From Papaver somniferum (lineage: Eukaryota > Streptophyta > Magnoliopsida > Ranunculales > Papaveraceae), in contig NC_039362.1 in the NCBI RefSeq assembly GCF_003573695.1, positions 193,312,827 to 193,376,826 on the forward strand: a stretch of 64,000 nucleotides of DNA, written 5' to 3'. How positions within the stretch are numbered: position 1 is the stretch's first letter; every line of letters begins with the position of its first letter. Made by a program: the position numbers and the translations under genes. Shown one piece after another: positions 23,126 to 33,592 of the stretch. The notes below the pieces were generated by a model. The model made no database searches. It was not told where the DNA came from and saw nothing but the letters and a program-made list of their open reading frames with translations.

Positions 23126-23870
23126 TACTCCGGATGAGTCGATTCTTTGAGCCGAGCTTGTTGAGTCTGGTCGGATCAACCAGATTGCTAAAGTAGAACA
23201 TACAAAATGGACTGGCAGACTAAGTCCAGAGAACTGGGTCTTGACTTCATGTAACACTGGGCCGGCTGGTGTGCTGCGTCGGTTGGCTAGACCGTAGGGT
23301 TGGATGACACTTGAATGGTATCCCATACTATATACTGCCCAATATGTGACAATTTTATCATGGTACGAACAGTAATCATAAGAAGCCAATCTGGAACGAT
23401 TATACTTTAGCATTGGCTTCAGTAACAACATAAGATTTCCTAGAGATGGTAAAAAAAATGGATAACAAATTACTGACATTCTCAGCATGACATTTTTTTT
23501 ATTTAAACCTACACATATCCATCCACAAGATCTCTACACCTCGTAGTACAGTAAACCTATGTTCCAGAGACAATCCCTCAACAAAAATGGGGTCATGAAT
23601 AACATTTGGTAGTTAAGTTTATAAAGCCCAAATAAAAACGTCTCCGCTTAGGTATTCAGATTTGAGGATCTCTAAATCTTCCCCTTACATGACCCCAAAG
23701 GTATATATCGATTTTTACTTAGGTTGATAAAAAAAATAATCGCATTATAGTTTGTCACTGTTTTTGAGTTTTATAATATAATTGGTGTATCGCCTCTTTT
23801 GTGATCTCATTGTTTTGCTATTTGGGTGTGCAGGAAACATTGGGATTTTCTGTTGGCTTAAGTAGAGTGG

Positions 23871-24605
23871 ATGATGTTGAGTTTTTCATTCAATAACAAG
23901 TATATCAATGGGTTGGGTAAGATCTCTATTTCTAATGCAGTACAAGCACAAGGAAAGGATACAACTGGTGAAGGAAGTCTGTCTAAAGGCGGTAGAACCT
24001 CTACTTGTATCACAAACCTCCCTAGTGATTGTCTTAATCTTATATTTAAGTCTATAAAAGCTAGAGATGATCGCAATTCCTTCGGTTTAACTTGTCACCG
24101 ATTGCTTCATATAAAGAATGATTATCATGAATCTTTATGGTATTTGTATGGTTATGGGTCACATATGTATCCAAAAACGAGTCCTGAGATCTTTCCAATG
24201 ATGCTTTGTAAGTTGCTGACTCGATTCCAACACCTCAAATATTTGTCTCTTAATGGTCGTCCTAAGATAATAGATTTGGTTAAGTTTCGGTCACAATTCT
24301 TTGCATCCGAAGTTCAGTCTCTGCGCTTAGATGATTGCTTTGGGTATTCAGATGTTGAATTGTCTTCAATTTTTTCTTGGTTCCCTCATTTGACATATAT
24401 AAGGTTGAAATTTTCTCTTATTACTGATAAAGGTCTAGTGGCCCTGACAAAATATTGTTTATCCTTAGAGACGGCTGAACTCTCATGGTGTCACTTGATT
24501 ACTGATTCGGGATTAAGTTTACTCTCACAGAACTGCAGCAAACTCCGTAGCCTCGAGGTTGACTCCTGCAACAAAATAACAAGGTACTGACCTTCTTGGG
24601 ATATC
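23871..24605 (+). pseudogene. F-box/LRR protein gene, copy 2 (FBL12-like), truncated
   Basis: An ATG at 23871 opens 239 codons. The F-box spans about residues 43-90 (ITNLPSDCLNLIFKSIKARD, then FGLTCHRLLHI). LRR-type repeats follow: LLTRFQHLKYLSL, SDVELSSIFSWFPHL, LITDKGLVALTKYC, LITDSGLSLLSQNC and LRSLEVDSCNKIT. The frame breaks at the position where copy 1 has GIGFLGC: here an extra base turns it into RY followed by TGA. The protein would lack the C-terminal third of the LRR domain. The F-box could still bind SKP1, but the frame break argues for a decayed gene. The upstream TGCAG at 23828-23832 may be a splice acceptor for a 5' UTR exon. Confidence 0.82.
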
Positions 24606-24820
24606 AAATTTTGATACATTACACTTGCAATTCTTCGGATCAAAAGTTAGAACATCATAGATGATTGCTCTAAGTATTCAAATGTTTCTGGATTATTGAC
24701 TATGTATAAGGTTTCTCTTAGAGTATTGCTACGAACACCTTAAACCTTGTATTGGTTCATGCAGCAATGTAATAGGTAATGGCTTTATTGGGGTCAGATC
24801 ATAACTCATCTTGAAGCAGA

Positions 24821-25776
24821 CAGTGCCGGCCCTGAGGCAAAGTCAACAAAGTTTGACTTTGGGGCAGCACCTGCCAGGGGCAGCAAAAGAAGGTCTTTCT
24901 CTAAAGAGGTTATGGTCAAGATTTTATATATTTCAGACTAAAGCATAATTAATTATGAAACATCTTAAGAGATGGAGACGTATAATATCAATGACGATTG
25001 TAATCATCGGGGGTTAGTCCCGTTAGCCAGGAGCCTAACTCGCAAATAGGAGATCAGCGGTTCGAGTCTCCGTTCAAGTGTAATTTATACTAACTTTAAC
25101 ATGGATTTTAAAAGGGCCGAGTTGTGGGAGTAAGTCGATGGCTACGCTGCCAGGTGCAGGACGGGCCTATGCCTTAGCATAAAATAAAATAAAAATGACG
25201 ACTGTTATGGCAACTACTAATAACTTACTAAAAAACAAAAGAGTTTGGTAAAACAATTTTTTGCTGTACATGTTTAGTAAAACAAATCTACTAATGAGTA
25301 AAACAGATTACCACGCATGTACAATTACTGATTTTGCATCCAAAAATATTCCTTGAAAGATCTCATTTCACTTTAGAAGACCATTTCCTAATGGTGCTAA
25401 CATTTCCGAGAGTCGACCAATGTTACAAGTAAACATATAGATTGAACTGGTGATGTAAAGTTTTGCTTCTTGATGCAATAGTCACTTCTTTTGAGTTATC
25501 ATGAGGGTAGATCCTTCCCTTTGGTTGCCCATGTTTGTGGCTTTCCATTTCACCAATATACATATAGGATTCATGGAAGATCAGTACTACATATCAATTT
25601 CTTCAAACTTGTGGCTATGTCACAATTGATAATCATTTGAAAACTATCCAAGGCCTTAAGCCAATTGGGGCAATAACGAAGACAGATCAATGTAGTATTG
25701 ATTATTTGAGACGCGCATTCATGGGGCAACGCTTTTGGTTTTGCTTTGGGGCAGCAAAATTCCAGGGCCGGCCCTG
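24821..25776. mobile_element. Non-autonomous hAT element, 956 bp, copy 2 (carries a SINE)
   Basis: This is the inverted partner of 14609-15564, with exactly the same length and only scattered substitutions. The ends are CAGTGCCGGC and GCCGGCCCTG. Perfect 8-bp target duplications GAAGCAGA lie at 24813-24820 and 25777-25784. The nested SINE is at 25002-25194. The insertion splits F-box-derived coding sequence. Confidence 0.92.
25002..25194 (+). mobile_element. tRNA-derived SINE inside hAT copy 2
   Basis: It has the same 193-bp length and internal position as the SINE in copy 1. The head contains TTAGTCCCGTTAGCCAGG and the B box GGTTCGAGTCT; the tail is AAAATAAAATAAA. The duplications flanking it, ATGACGATTGT (24991-25001) and ATGACGACTGT (25195-25205), match at 10 of 11. 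They mark SINE insertion into the hAT before the hAT spread. Confidence 0.82.
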
Positions 25777-25839
25777 GAAGCAGATGTGTAGAGTCAAACT
25801 AGAGGGTATTTAAGAAATTCTTTGTGAAGGTGGCTTGGT

Positions 25840-26330
25840 TTTTTAGATCTGTCAGAACCTGGTTTCCGTAAATTTTTGGTCTTTTTTTCATCAATGGCTA
25901 CGAGGTTGCTCATGCTGTGGTTCTATATTTGGTGGAGTATTCATGGGATGAAAATATGCTTGGATATTTTCATTATTATTTAATATATTTTAATTATCTG
26001 GAAAGATATATTGTAATTAATTAAGATGTTTTCATTTATTAATAATATTTTAGAAATATAATTGTTTATTTAGGGATTTTATATATTAGTTTAGAAATCT
26101 CTTATTTTAAGGAATAAGTATTTTGATTATTTGGTTGGAAGTTATCTATATAAAGAGCTCCATGTTTTCATGTTAGAGGAGAATATTTTGATTAATTGAA
26201 AAGTAGTATTTTCCTTGAGAGTGGTATCTCGGAAATATGTGGTTTTAGATTTTAATTTTATTCGACGCTTCCGCCCCGCATCAATATTGCAGTTGAGTGG
26301 TTCTATTGGTATCATGTAACTAGGCTTCAT
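25840..26330 (+). repeat. Possible LTR fragment with primer-binding-site-like end
   Basis: A TATATAAAGAGCTCC box at about 26146, a CTTCCGCCCCGCATCA block near 26270 and TTGGTATCATG at 26308 resemble the R-U5 and PBS part of a copia element. No LTR start, partner LTR or coding region is found, and the match to the tRNA site stops after TGGTATCA. Confidence 0.3.
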
Positions 26331-27821
26331 CATATTTTTTTACAGTGACATAGCTGAGCAAACAGAATTTTGGACTACACTATCTTGACGTTCATCGAAT
26401 TTAATGCTATTCGTTTTTGTTATCTCTTTTCCACTGAACTTGAGTCTATTTATTTGGGTTGCTAATAATGTGTTTGTCTCAACTGTGGATTTCATATTGG
26501 TTATACTACTGTAGTCTCACCTGCCTTATTTTGGGTTGCAGAGTCAGAATAGACATGTAATAAGCGGCTGATATACGACTTAATAAGCGGCTTTCTTTAG
26601 TCATTGAGCTTGATGTTCTCCATCTTAGTTCTGAGTTCGATCTATTTTATTAAGTTGTTGTCAATTTTCTCCATGTAATAAGCTCCTTCAGTGCGTTGCT
26701 TGCGAATTGGGGAGGACTCTTTCTGAACTTGGAAATTTGCTTTACTACGATGTGGCTTTGTTGACAGAATATATCACCGTAGTCCTCACCTGGGTCTTTA
26801 CTTGGTTTTCTCCATTGTCGTTCTTGGAACTTCCCGCATATACACTATCGTCCAACTCGATCTCTTCTTATTGTCGTTTCTTGTTCAGTTTTTACTCATC
26901 AACTTCTTGCAATGGGCTCTGTCCCATGGTAATCCAACAAAACCAGACTCGATTACACAACACTGTTGAGCGTTAAGGCCGTTGTTATGGATTATCTGGC
27001 GTTATGCCCTTTTGGGTGGCCTAGTGCATGCCTGGATTTTTGTTCATGTGTATACCCGCATTCGTCAGGGTCACACTCTCTCGGTGGCTACACCTTCAAC
27101 ATGAGAACGTGTTACACCATCCTTCGCAGGTATGCAAGTAAATTTTCCCCTGCTATACCCTCTGGGCAGGGATACAGTGGATATGCTGTTTTAACGGTCG
27201 CGTAAACACAACTAGAGTAGTGTGCCCACTCCCTGTTGGAGGACTACTCTATAGTGCTCCGATGTCTTAGAAATCTCGAATAACTCTATATGCCTGATAT
27301 AATATATTCGTTTTCCAGGATTCACCCCTTGGATCAAATATCGAGATCAACCCAACCCCAAAACTACAAGTTTTTCAAGCTTCTTGTAGTTTCAAAAATC
27401 AAACAAGCACACTAAAAAAAAAATCTCTAGCCAAACTAAGGGACAAGCAACAGCATCGATTAGCCCCTCGCAAGGCTAACGCCCTGTACTATTGTGATTT
27501 AATCATCGCAGTCGATTGTTTTATGTACGAAGCTCTCAGTTCTTTTTTACGTCGTCAACTTTGCACCTTTTGTTCAAGCCATTAATTAACTATACCTGGG
27601 AAAGTATAGTTGCAATTCAAGATAATCTAAAATCCCAAATATTTAAAGAAACAAGAACAAAACACATGCAATTAATTAAAAACACAGTCATATAATCACT
27701 ATTAATCAGTTAACCCAAAATAGAATCGTCTTGACTACTCAAAAACATAATCTAAACCATAATAAAAAGAAAAGAAGACCCTCGCTAGCTGGATGATCCT
27801 CTGGTTTGTTTATCTTTGAAA
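26331..27821. other. Intergenic, nothing recognised
   Basis: Frames at 26707-26976 and 26966-27205 lack recognisable domains. A TGCCCACTCCCTGTTGG..GGACTACTCTAT block near 27220 shows no partner. The 3' end of the SKP1-like transcript must lie just left of 27822; AATAATAAA-like A-rich words occur at 27750-27770. Confidence 0.4.
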
Positions 27822-28283
27822 TCATTCAAAAGCCCACTGGTTCTCCCTTCTGACCTCCTCTTCTTCCTCAGGGGTGAAGTCATTCTTGATGTTGAATATC
27901 TTGCGGATCTCCTCTGGTGTCTTTCCCTTGATCATATCAGCAACTGTCTGGCAAGTCAAATCCCACAATTCTTTGATATTCAGATAATTTGCAGCCAAAA
28001 TTAAATCGAACAGCGTAGCTTGGTCGACGTTAACAAACTCAGCATCCCAGTTTTTAACCTCATCTTTCTGATCTTTCTCATCAGCAACACCGTCATGTTT
28101 CCTGCAATATTGAATAACTTTAGCCAAAATCTTGCCAGTTACATTGGGTAAAGGTATTCCGTTATCAGCACAATCATCTTCGATCATATGCTTAATGGTT
28201 TGAGATTGAAGAGCAACAGATTCTTCAACATCAAAAGCTTCTCCATCAGAACTCTTCAAGGTTACCATCTTTGAAGTCGACAT
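27822..28283 (-). CDS. SKP1-like protein (SCF ubiquitin ligase adaptor)
   Basis: This 153-aa protein has the usual length of plant SKP1/ASK proteins and is collinear over its whole length. SKP1 bridges cullin-1 to F-box proteins in SCF E3 ubiquitin ligases, in nucleus and cytosol. The N-terminal BTB/POZ-like fold starts [20 protein letters not shown]. The C-terminal Skp1 domain includes [33 protein letters not shown] and [20 protein letters not shown], ending WAFE. The residues after NIK are ELWD where plant SKP1s usually have GLLD, a change at the F-box-binding side. The gene has no intron in the coding region. A TATATATA box lies about 100 bp upstream. It is head to head with an F-box gene copy at 28745. 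I expect it to be functional. Confidence 0.96.
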   Translation of the reverse strand: MSTSKMVTLKSSDGEAFDVEESVALQSQTIKHMIEDDCADNGIPLPNVTGKILAKVIQYCRKHDGVADEKDQKDEVKNWDAEFVNVDQATLFDLILAANYLNIKELWDLTCQTVADMIKGKTPEEIRKIFNIKNDFTPEEEEEVRRENQWAFE

Positions 28284-28744
28284 ATCCTATCAATTAAAGG
28301 TTGCGAAGAAAAAAACTAGTAACTTGAGAAAAAATCTTATGAACAGAAAAATTAGAACGTGAGAATTAACACCTTTGTGCACTGGTATATATAGGCCTTA
28401 CGAGAATCCGAAAACTTGAATAACAAGAATTCCAGAATCAACTAGAAGTCTAGAAATATATGGAAGCTGTGTTCGTTTGGGAAACATAAAATTATAAGTA
28501 TATGGTAAGGCGCGTCTTTAGAAGTTGGGTTTTGAACCCAGATTAAAATATTAAATTACCCTGCACATCGTACCGCATTGCGCAAAACTTAATGTAAATA
28601 ATATTCTATTCTAAACACTTCATTAATAGAACCCCCTCCGCCGCCTTCTATCTCTCTGCAATTCTGTCTCCGTCAGTGTTGCGTCAGAATCCAAAAGGTA
28701 ATATTTTTTTTTTCTGCTTCGAAATTTATTTGTTTGCCGGTATT
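28284..28744. promoter_or_regulatory. Shared 461-bp region between divergent SKP1-like and F-box genes
   Basis: The two start codons face away from each other across this interval. The SKP1 side has a TATA box. The F-box side has a CT-rich leader (CCGCCGCCTTCTATCTCTCT at 28639-28658) and a GTAATA donor-like site after CAAAAG at 28697, suggesting a short 5' UTR intron or leader. The same leader block recurs upstream of the F-box copy at 33593. Confidence 0.5.
28386..28393 (-). promoter_or_regulatory. TATA box of the SKP1-like gene
   Basis: TATATATA lies about 103 bp upstream of the ATG on the minus strand (context CCTATATATACC). The distance leaves room for a 5' UTR of about 70 nt. Confidence 0.65.
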
Positions 28745-29520
28745 ATGGTTCAACAAGAAGAAAACAATGATATTGGTATTGATGACCGTTCATGTGAAGT
28801 CGTCCGTAGCACCTCAAGCTCAAGCAATGTCCCAAACCTCCCATGTAATTGTCTAGATATTATATTTGGGAAATTAAGAACTAGACATGATAAAAATTCC
28901 TTTGGATTAACTTGTCATCAATGCCTTAACATTCAGAACAACAACCGAAAATCCTTATGGTATCCTAATGGACCTGAAAACATATACGCATCTCCAGAAA
29001 TCAGTCCGCCTGAATGCTTTACCATAGTTCTTTCCAAGTTGCTGATACGATTCCAACACCTGAAATTTTTGGGTTTAATTGGTCGCCCTCAGATTAAAGA
29101 TTTTATAACATCAAAGTCACAATTGTTTGGATCCGAAGTTGAAGAGCTGTGCATACATTATTGCTATGGGTATTCAGATACTGACTTATCTTTAATATTT
29201 TCTTGGTTCCCTCGTTTGACACAAGTATGTTTACGATTTTCAAGTTTTCAGTCTTCTCAAATTACTGATAAAGCTTTAGAGGCCCTGGAAAAATGTTGTC
29301 CATCCTCAAAGATGGTTAATGTCTCAGGGTGTAAAAATCGATTACAGATTCAGGAATAAAGTTTCTCTCACAGAAGTGTCAACTCCGTTGGCTTAAAATT
29401 GACTATTGCTGCAAAATAACAAGAAGAAATTTTTCTTACTGAAGCAGTAATATCGATGATTCAAAAGGTTTCTCTATATTAAAGAAACGCGTCCTATCAA
29501 AATGTGAGGAGGTATAGCTA
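28745..29520 (+). pseudogene. F-box/LRR protein gene, copy 3 (FBL12-like), frameshifted
   Basis: An ATG at 28745 (MVQQEENNDIGIDD) opens 204 codons. The F-box lies around residues 35-75 (VPNLPCNCLDIIFGKLRTRH, then FGLTCHQCLNIQNNN). LRR repeats follow, including LLIRFQHLKFLGL, SDTDLSLIFSWFPRL and ITDKALEALEKCC. A frameshift in an A run near 29332 ends the frame at 29359. The expected SITDSGIKFLSQKCQLRWL continues in another frame. Beyond 29430 a gap removes the GFLGC and LKPEG repeats, and only weak EAV..IQK and EEV remnants follow to 29520. The 204-residue product retains the F-box. Upstream codons from 28676 lack an ATG. Confidence 0.82.
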
Positions 29521-30568
29521 GAAGGATGAAGCTATCTGTCCAAATTTAATTTCATGTCTTCAGTTTTGTTTCCTATATTTTGTTTTTGAGTTTAAAATAT
29601 CCTCAGCAACAACGTTGAGTTTTCCATTGCTGGGAACTTTGTCTGGTTGTTCCTGAGGTCAGTTTGATATTCTAATGAATGAATTTGCATTGTTTAACTA
29701 GAAATTTGTTAGTTCTGCCATCCCCTTTTGCATCTGTTACGGTCTTGTTGTCTTGTTGATATTCTCTTGAATTTCACTGCATGGGAGGGTCATCTGTTGA
29801 AAATACTTGTACGTTGCTTCAGTTCTATTTTTTTCTTAGCTCTTCCATTCTCCCCATCAGGTGAGATAGAGTTATGTGTATATGGTCGACCATCCACACA
29901 AGGGCTGGAATGACTGACTGTTTAAATTTCACCTCGCATAAAAACCAGCCATTGGACTATATATAATTCTTTGTGTGAGCCAAAATCGACAACAACTAGA
30001 TGGGACCTTGTAAGCCTCATTCTTTGCAGATACGAGATAGCTAGAAAAAATTTCATAGAAAATGCTCAAGAGATCCTTATATAATAAACTCCCCCTGCAT
30101 TTGATGGGAAAACGATCCACATAGACACACAGGAAGGAATAGTGATTTTTTTTTAACCTTGTGTCTAATTTCTTTTTTTATATGGATTAACGTAAACAAC
30201 CCCATGTAGGTCTACAAGTATAAGATCGATACCTCGACTGCTGCTCCCCACTAGCCTGCATTCCTAACCTAATGTCACCAACATATCCTCCATACTCAGT
30301 TTTTGTTATGCACAAGTATCAATGCATATGCGCGTAATCACGACACAAAAACTATGATCAGTTTCTTAAATATTCGTTGTATAATGACAACCCTACATCT
30401 TCCAATAATTGCGAAAACAGATTAGCATATATAGCTGCATAGGATTAAACATTTACATTCTTTTCATATGCTACATACGTCAATCCCCTCTTCTTGTCTG
30501 TCTGATACACATAAATAAACTACTTACTGCCACAAAATGAGAACTAAGATCATTCTACGATAAATTTA
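29521..30568. other. 3' flank of F-box copy 3; no gene
   Basis: The part at 29640-29770 is shared with 13885-14120. Nothing else is recognised up to the MULE target site at 30560. Confidence 0.45.
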
Positions 30569-30706
30569 GGGATATTTTGACTTTGGGTCCCATAAAATGG
30601 TATACCTTTACATTTAGAGCCTAACTTTGTCCAGTTTTGAGTTTGGGTCCCGGTGGGTCCCAGTCAAACAGTTGACGTAACGGTTGACCAGTTGACCGTC
30701 TATAAT
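30569..30706 (+). repeat. Left TIR of the MULE
   Basis: 138 bp, mirrored by 32753-32890. It contains GGTCCCGGTGGGTCCC and several GTTGAC/GTCAAC words in inverted arrangement (CAGTTGACGTAACGGTTGAC) near its inner end, possible transposase sites. Confidence 0.9.
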
Positions 30707-31246
30707 ATGTGAAATGACCAACGAAAATATTTTTTTTGTTTATTTACCAACTCTACCAAGTTAGACACGTGGGAAAATATTGATCGCAAGTTATGGATTA
30801 GTTCTAGTCTTATCTGGGTATATAATTCTAACCCTAAAATTTCAGACACAATATCATCGATCTGTGAAAGTGAAGAGAAATAATTAGGGCTCTTTGATGT
30901 ACATCGTTGATTGAATTCGATCGTACTAGGGATTTCGTAGTTGTGACAATGAAGATTGAGAGTTAATATCGGAGGTTGATTTATTGTTGTTGTCGATTTT
31001 AGGTCAACCAAAAGGTATGGAAAAGGAATTTTTCATTTGTTAATAAAATTTAGGATATTCTTAATTAAGGTTTTCATGATGAATACCCATGTTGTCTAAT
31101 GGTGATTGATAATTTAATGGATTGATTTTGTTTTGTTTCAGTTGTAATTTTTTATTTTGTTTTTATCCAATTTTTGTTTTTGTCTCTGAACTTGTCGTGT
31201 TTGTCTTTCCATGAGTTGTTAATTGTAGTTGCAAATCTTGAAGTTA

Positions 31247-32516
31247 ATGAAGGTGACTAACTATAGAGACTTGTATGCTCCATCACTTAAGCCACTCAGG
31301 GATAAAGCTTTATGGGCACAGGTAATATGCTTATAAGTATAACTTTTTGACTTGTAATATTCTAAATCATTGTGTATGTATGCAGAATCTGTTGGATGAT
31401 GTGAAGCCTCCAAAAGTTACTAGACCCACTGGGAGGCCTAGAAATCAAAGAAGAAGGGACAATGATGAGATACGTGGCAGGAATTCTAGACAGTACATGT
31501 GTGGAAAGTGTTATACATATGGTCACAACAGAAAAACTTGCACTGGTGCAACTGCTGCAAATGTGGATCAAGGTAAATAGTGTTAACTTCTAGATGTTAT
31601 ACTTGACTTTACATAAATGGATAAGGCTTAAACTAATGTGTTCATGTGTGTGTGCAGCTCCAGCTACCTTCACAGGTCCTCATGTGAGACCAAATCCAGC
31701 AACAAGGCCACCACCACCACAGCCAGCACCAGCAAGTGCCACAAATGAAGCATCAACCTCAACTGCTGCAAGTGTCACGAGTGTCAGAGGTACTAAAAGG
31801 AAAAGAGGTGGTGCAGTTTCTACAACTACAACTGCACATGAGCAAGCTTCAGTTTCTGTAACTACAATAACTAGAGGTGGAAGAGGAAGTAGGGGAGAAA
31901 GAGGTTGTAGAGGAGGAAGGGGAAGTAGAGGTGGAAGAACAACTACACCTGCAACTACAACTGCAGCTACAATTGAAAATCAAAATGAAGCAACTGCACC
32001 TGTCACTACCTCTACTGCCACTACAAGTGTTGTTTTTGGTAGAAAAACCTCCACTGAGGTGCCTACAAGCAGCAGAGGAAGGACTTTAAGGGGAAGAGGT
32101 GCAAGGGGATATGCAAGGGGAAAAACAGTGCATAAACGTGGAGGTCAGATTGTGGGAGTTGGTATCATGATGCCTGAGCAGCCTAGACTAGTTACAGAGC
32201 CAACTAGAAGTGCACAATCTCAGGTAAGAATAATATTTTTTAACTGCGAACACTTGCATACGAAAGCGGTATGTTTGAGATCATGTATTTTAACTGCTCC
32301 ATCTTTTATATCTTCTTGTAGGTACTAAATCCAACCGGAAGAGGTGTTGGTGGTGTTCAGAGAGGATGTGTTGGTTGTCGGGGAGGAGGTGTTAGTGCTC
32401 GGAGAGGTAGAGCTTTCTTGAGAGATGGTGTTGTATTTTCGAAGAGTGGAAGGGGAAACATGCATAGAATTATGGATTGGCTAGGCACACCTGAGCAGTG
32501 GGCAAATGATGAATGA
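31247..32516 (+). CDS. MULE-encoded protein: transposase C-terminal tail with zinc knuckle and RGG region
   Basis: Four exons join with all phases consistent: 31247-31321, 31386-31572, 31658-32223 and 32322-32516, each intron GT-AG (64, 85 and 98 bp). The product has 340 residues. Exons 1-2 match the tail of MuDR-type transposases: a YRDLYAPSLKPL block, PPKVTRPTGRPRNQRRR, and a zinc knuckle CGKCYTYGHNRKTC. Exon 3 is rich in Thr/Ala/Pro and then RGG-type repeats (GGRGSRGERGCRGGRGSRGG). Exon 4 ends with MDWLGTPEQW. The MULE domain, DDE triad and SWIM finger are missing, so it cannot catalyse transposition. It may bind nucleic acid. The open frame across four exons is striking for a deletion derivative. 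Exon joins are predicted by eye, and an upstream 5' UTR exon is likely. Confidence 0.75.
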
Positions 32517-32752
32517 CGGTGGATCGTGTATGTTCCAAATTTGAAATAATCTTATTTTGTAAACTTTGCAAAAGTTTAACTGCAGAAATCACAGACTTGT
32601 TTTGAATGCAGAAATCACAGACTTGATTTGACCGAAAAATCTTGTTTATGTGTTCGTAGGATTTTTTTTCAAAGTCACGTGCAGGTCGCGTGGCCATGTT
32701 TCTGACTTAACGGAGTTAATTAATTAATATATTAATTGAAAATAAAAATTGA

Positions 32753-32890
32753 ATTATAGACGGTCAACTGGTCAACCGTTACGTCAACTGTTTGACTGGG
32801 ACCCACCGGGACCCAAACTCAAAGCTGGACAAAGTTAGGCTCTAAATGCAAAGGTATACCATTTGATGGGACCCAAAATCAAAATATCCC
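32753..32890 (-). repeat. Right TIR of the MULE
   Basis: Reverse complement of 30569-30706 with a handful of substitutions. It lies 236 bp after the stop codon of the internal gene. Confidence 0.9.
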
Positions 32891-32899
32891 ATAAATTTA

Positions 32900-33592
32900 T
32901 TATGATGGAAAGCTCCAATAACTAATCTAAACTCAAGTTTCACAGTAGGTTAATGCACTCGTATAACTCATCCTGGCTCCGGAAGACAAAGTAGACAAAA
33001 TAAGAAGGCCTTGGCGAAGGCCATAATTATCCCAGTCCCAGTGTTAAATTCATATTCCAAAACACTATTCTTGACTTAAACTGGGTCATCAAATAAAATC
33101 CCGAAAAAAACATTTCAATTTAGGTGTTTTTATTACAATCTTCTCTATGATTCCTACACAATAACTTTGAGATTTGGAACTCAATAACATTAGTATGTTT
33201 TCGTGTTTGTTGTCTCCTTCTCAGCTGTTGGTGTCGTTCATAACCTCTAAATTTGACTTCATCTAATTGTGTTACATGAGCTAGGCGCTCGCCTAGGGGT
33301 CCTAGGCGCACGAGTCGTCCAAGGGGCGCCTAGCAATAAAACGCCCCAAGGCGGAGGGTTCCCTGATATTATTCGATTCCTAAACCTCGAAGTTTTGTCT
33401 ATTACGTATCTCCTGGAGATAACTTCGTGTGATTAGGAATTCCAAGGATTTCAGAAGACTTCATTATATATAAGAAAACCTAATCTCCTCGTACGTCTAT
33501 AGTTCTGTCTCCATCCCTGTTGCGTCAGAAGCCAAAAGGTACCTCTGTTTTTTTCTTCTGCTGCTTCGGAATTTATCAATTTGTGGGTGATT
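32900..33592. other. Intergenic; GC-rich GGCGCCTAGGCG-type palindromes near 33280-33350; F-box leader
   Basis: A cluster of CTAGGCGC, CGCCTAGG and GGGGCGCCTAG words forms a degenerate inverted repeat, a kind of relic common in plant intergenic DNA. From about 33500 the sequence (CTGTCTCC..TGTTGCGTCAGAA-CCAAAAGGTA) matches the leader of F-box copy 3. Confidence 0.5.

Larger units (their letters stand above)
24625..25835 (+). pseudogene. Partial F-box/LRR copy, interrupted by a hAT element
   Basis: At 24635-24710 the sequence CAATTCTTCGGATC..GATGATTGCTC resembles copy 2 at 24295-24345, an earlier LRR, so a partial duplicate follows copy 2. Around 24760-24820 codons related to SCSNVIGNGFIG and then THLEAD can be read. 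They resume after the hAT at 25785 with a stop and weak similarity to the CKLKPEG repeat. The hAT target duplication GAAGCAGA lies inside the LEAD codons. It is badly degraded. Confidence 0.55.
30569..32890 (+). mobile_element. Mutator-like element (MULE), 2322 bp, with long TIRs
   Basis: TIRs of 138 bp (30569-30706 and 32753-32890) match at well over 90% and start GGGATATTTTGA. A perfect 9-bp target duplication ATAAATTTA flanks the element (30560-30568 and 32891-32899); 9 bp is diagnostic for Mutator-type transposition. Inside is a four-exon gene encoding only the C-terminal part of a MuDR-type transposase with an RGG-rich tail. The DDE catalytic region is absent, so the element is a deletion derivative. 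Confidence 0.95.

Noticed and set aside
22847..23488. 213-codon minus-strand frame
   Set aside because: It spans an imperfect tandem repeat and a possible LTR remnant, has no recognisable domain, and looks like a chance frame.
26707..27205. Possible exons of a membrane protein
   Set aside because: Hydrophobic residues come from T-rich DNA; no conserved motif and the frames disagree.
31594..32328. Single-exon 244-codon protein
   Set aside because: It includes intron codons at both ends; exon joins at 31658 and 32223 give a better continuous gene.
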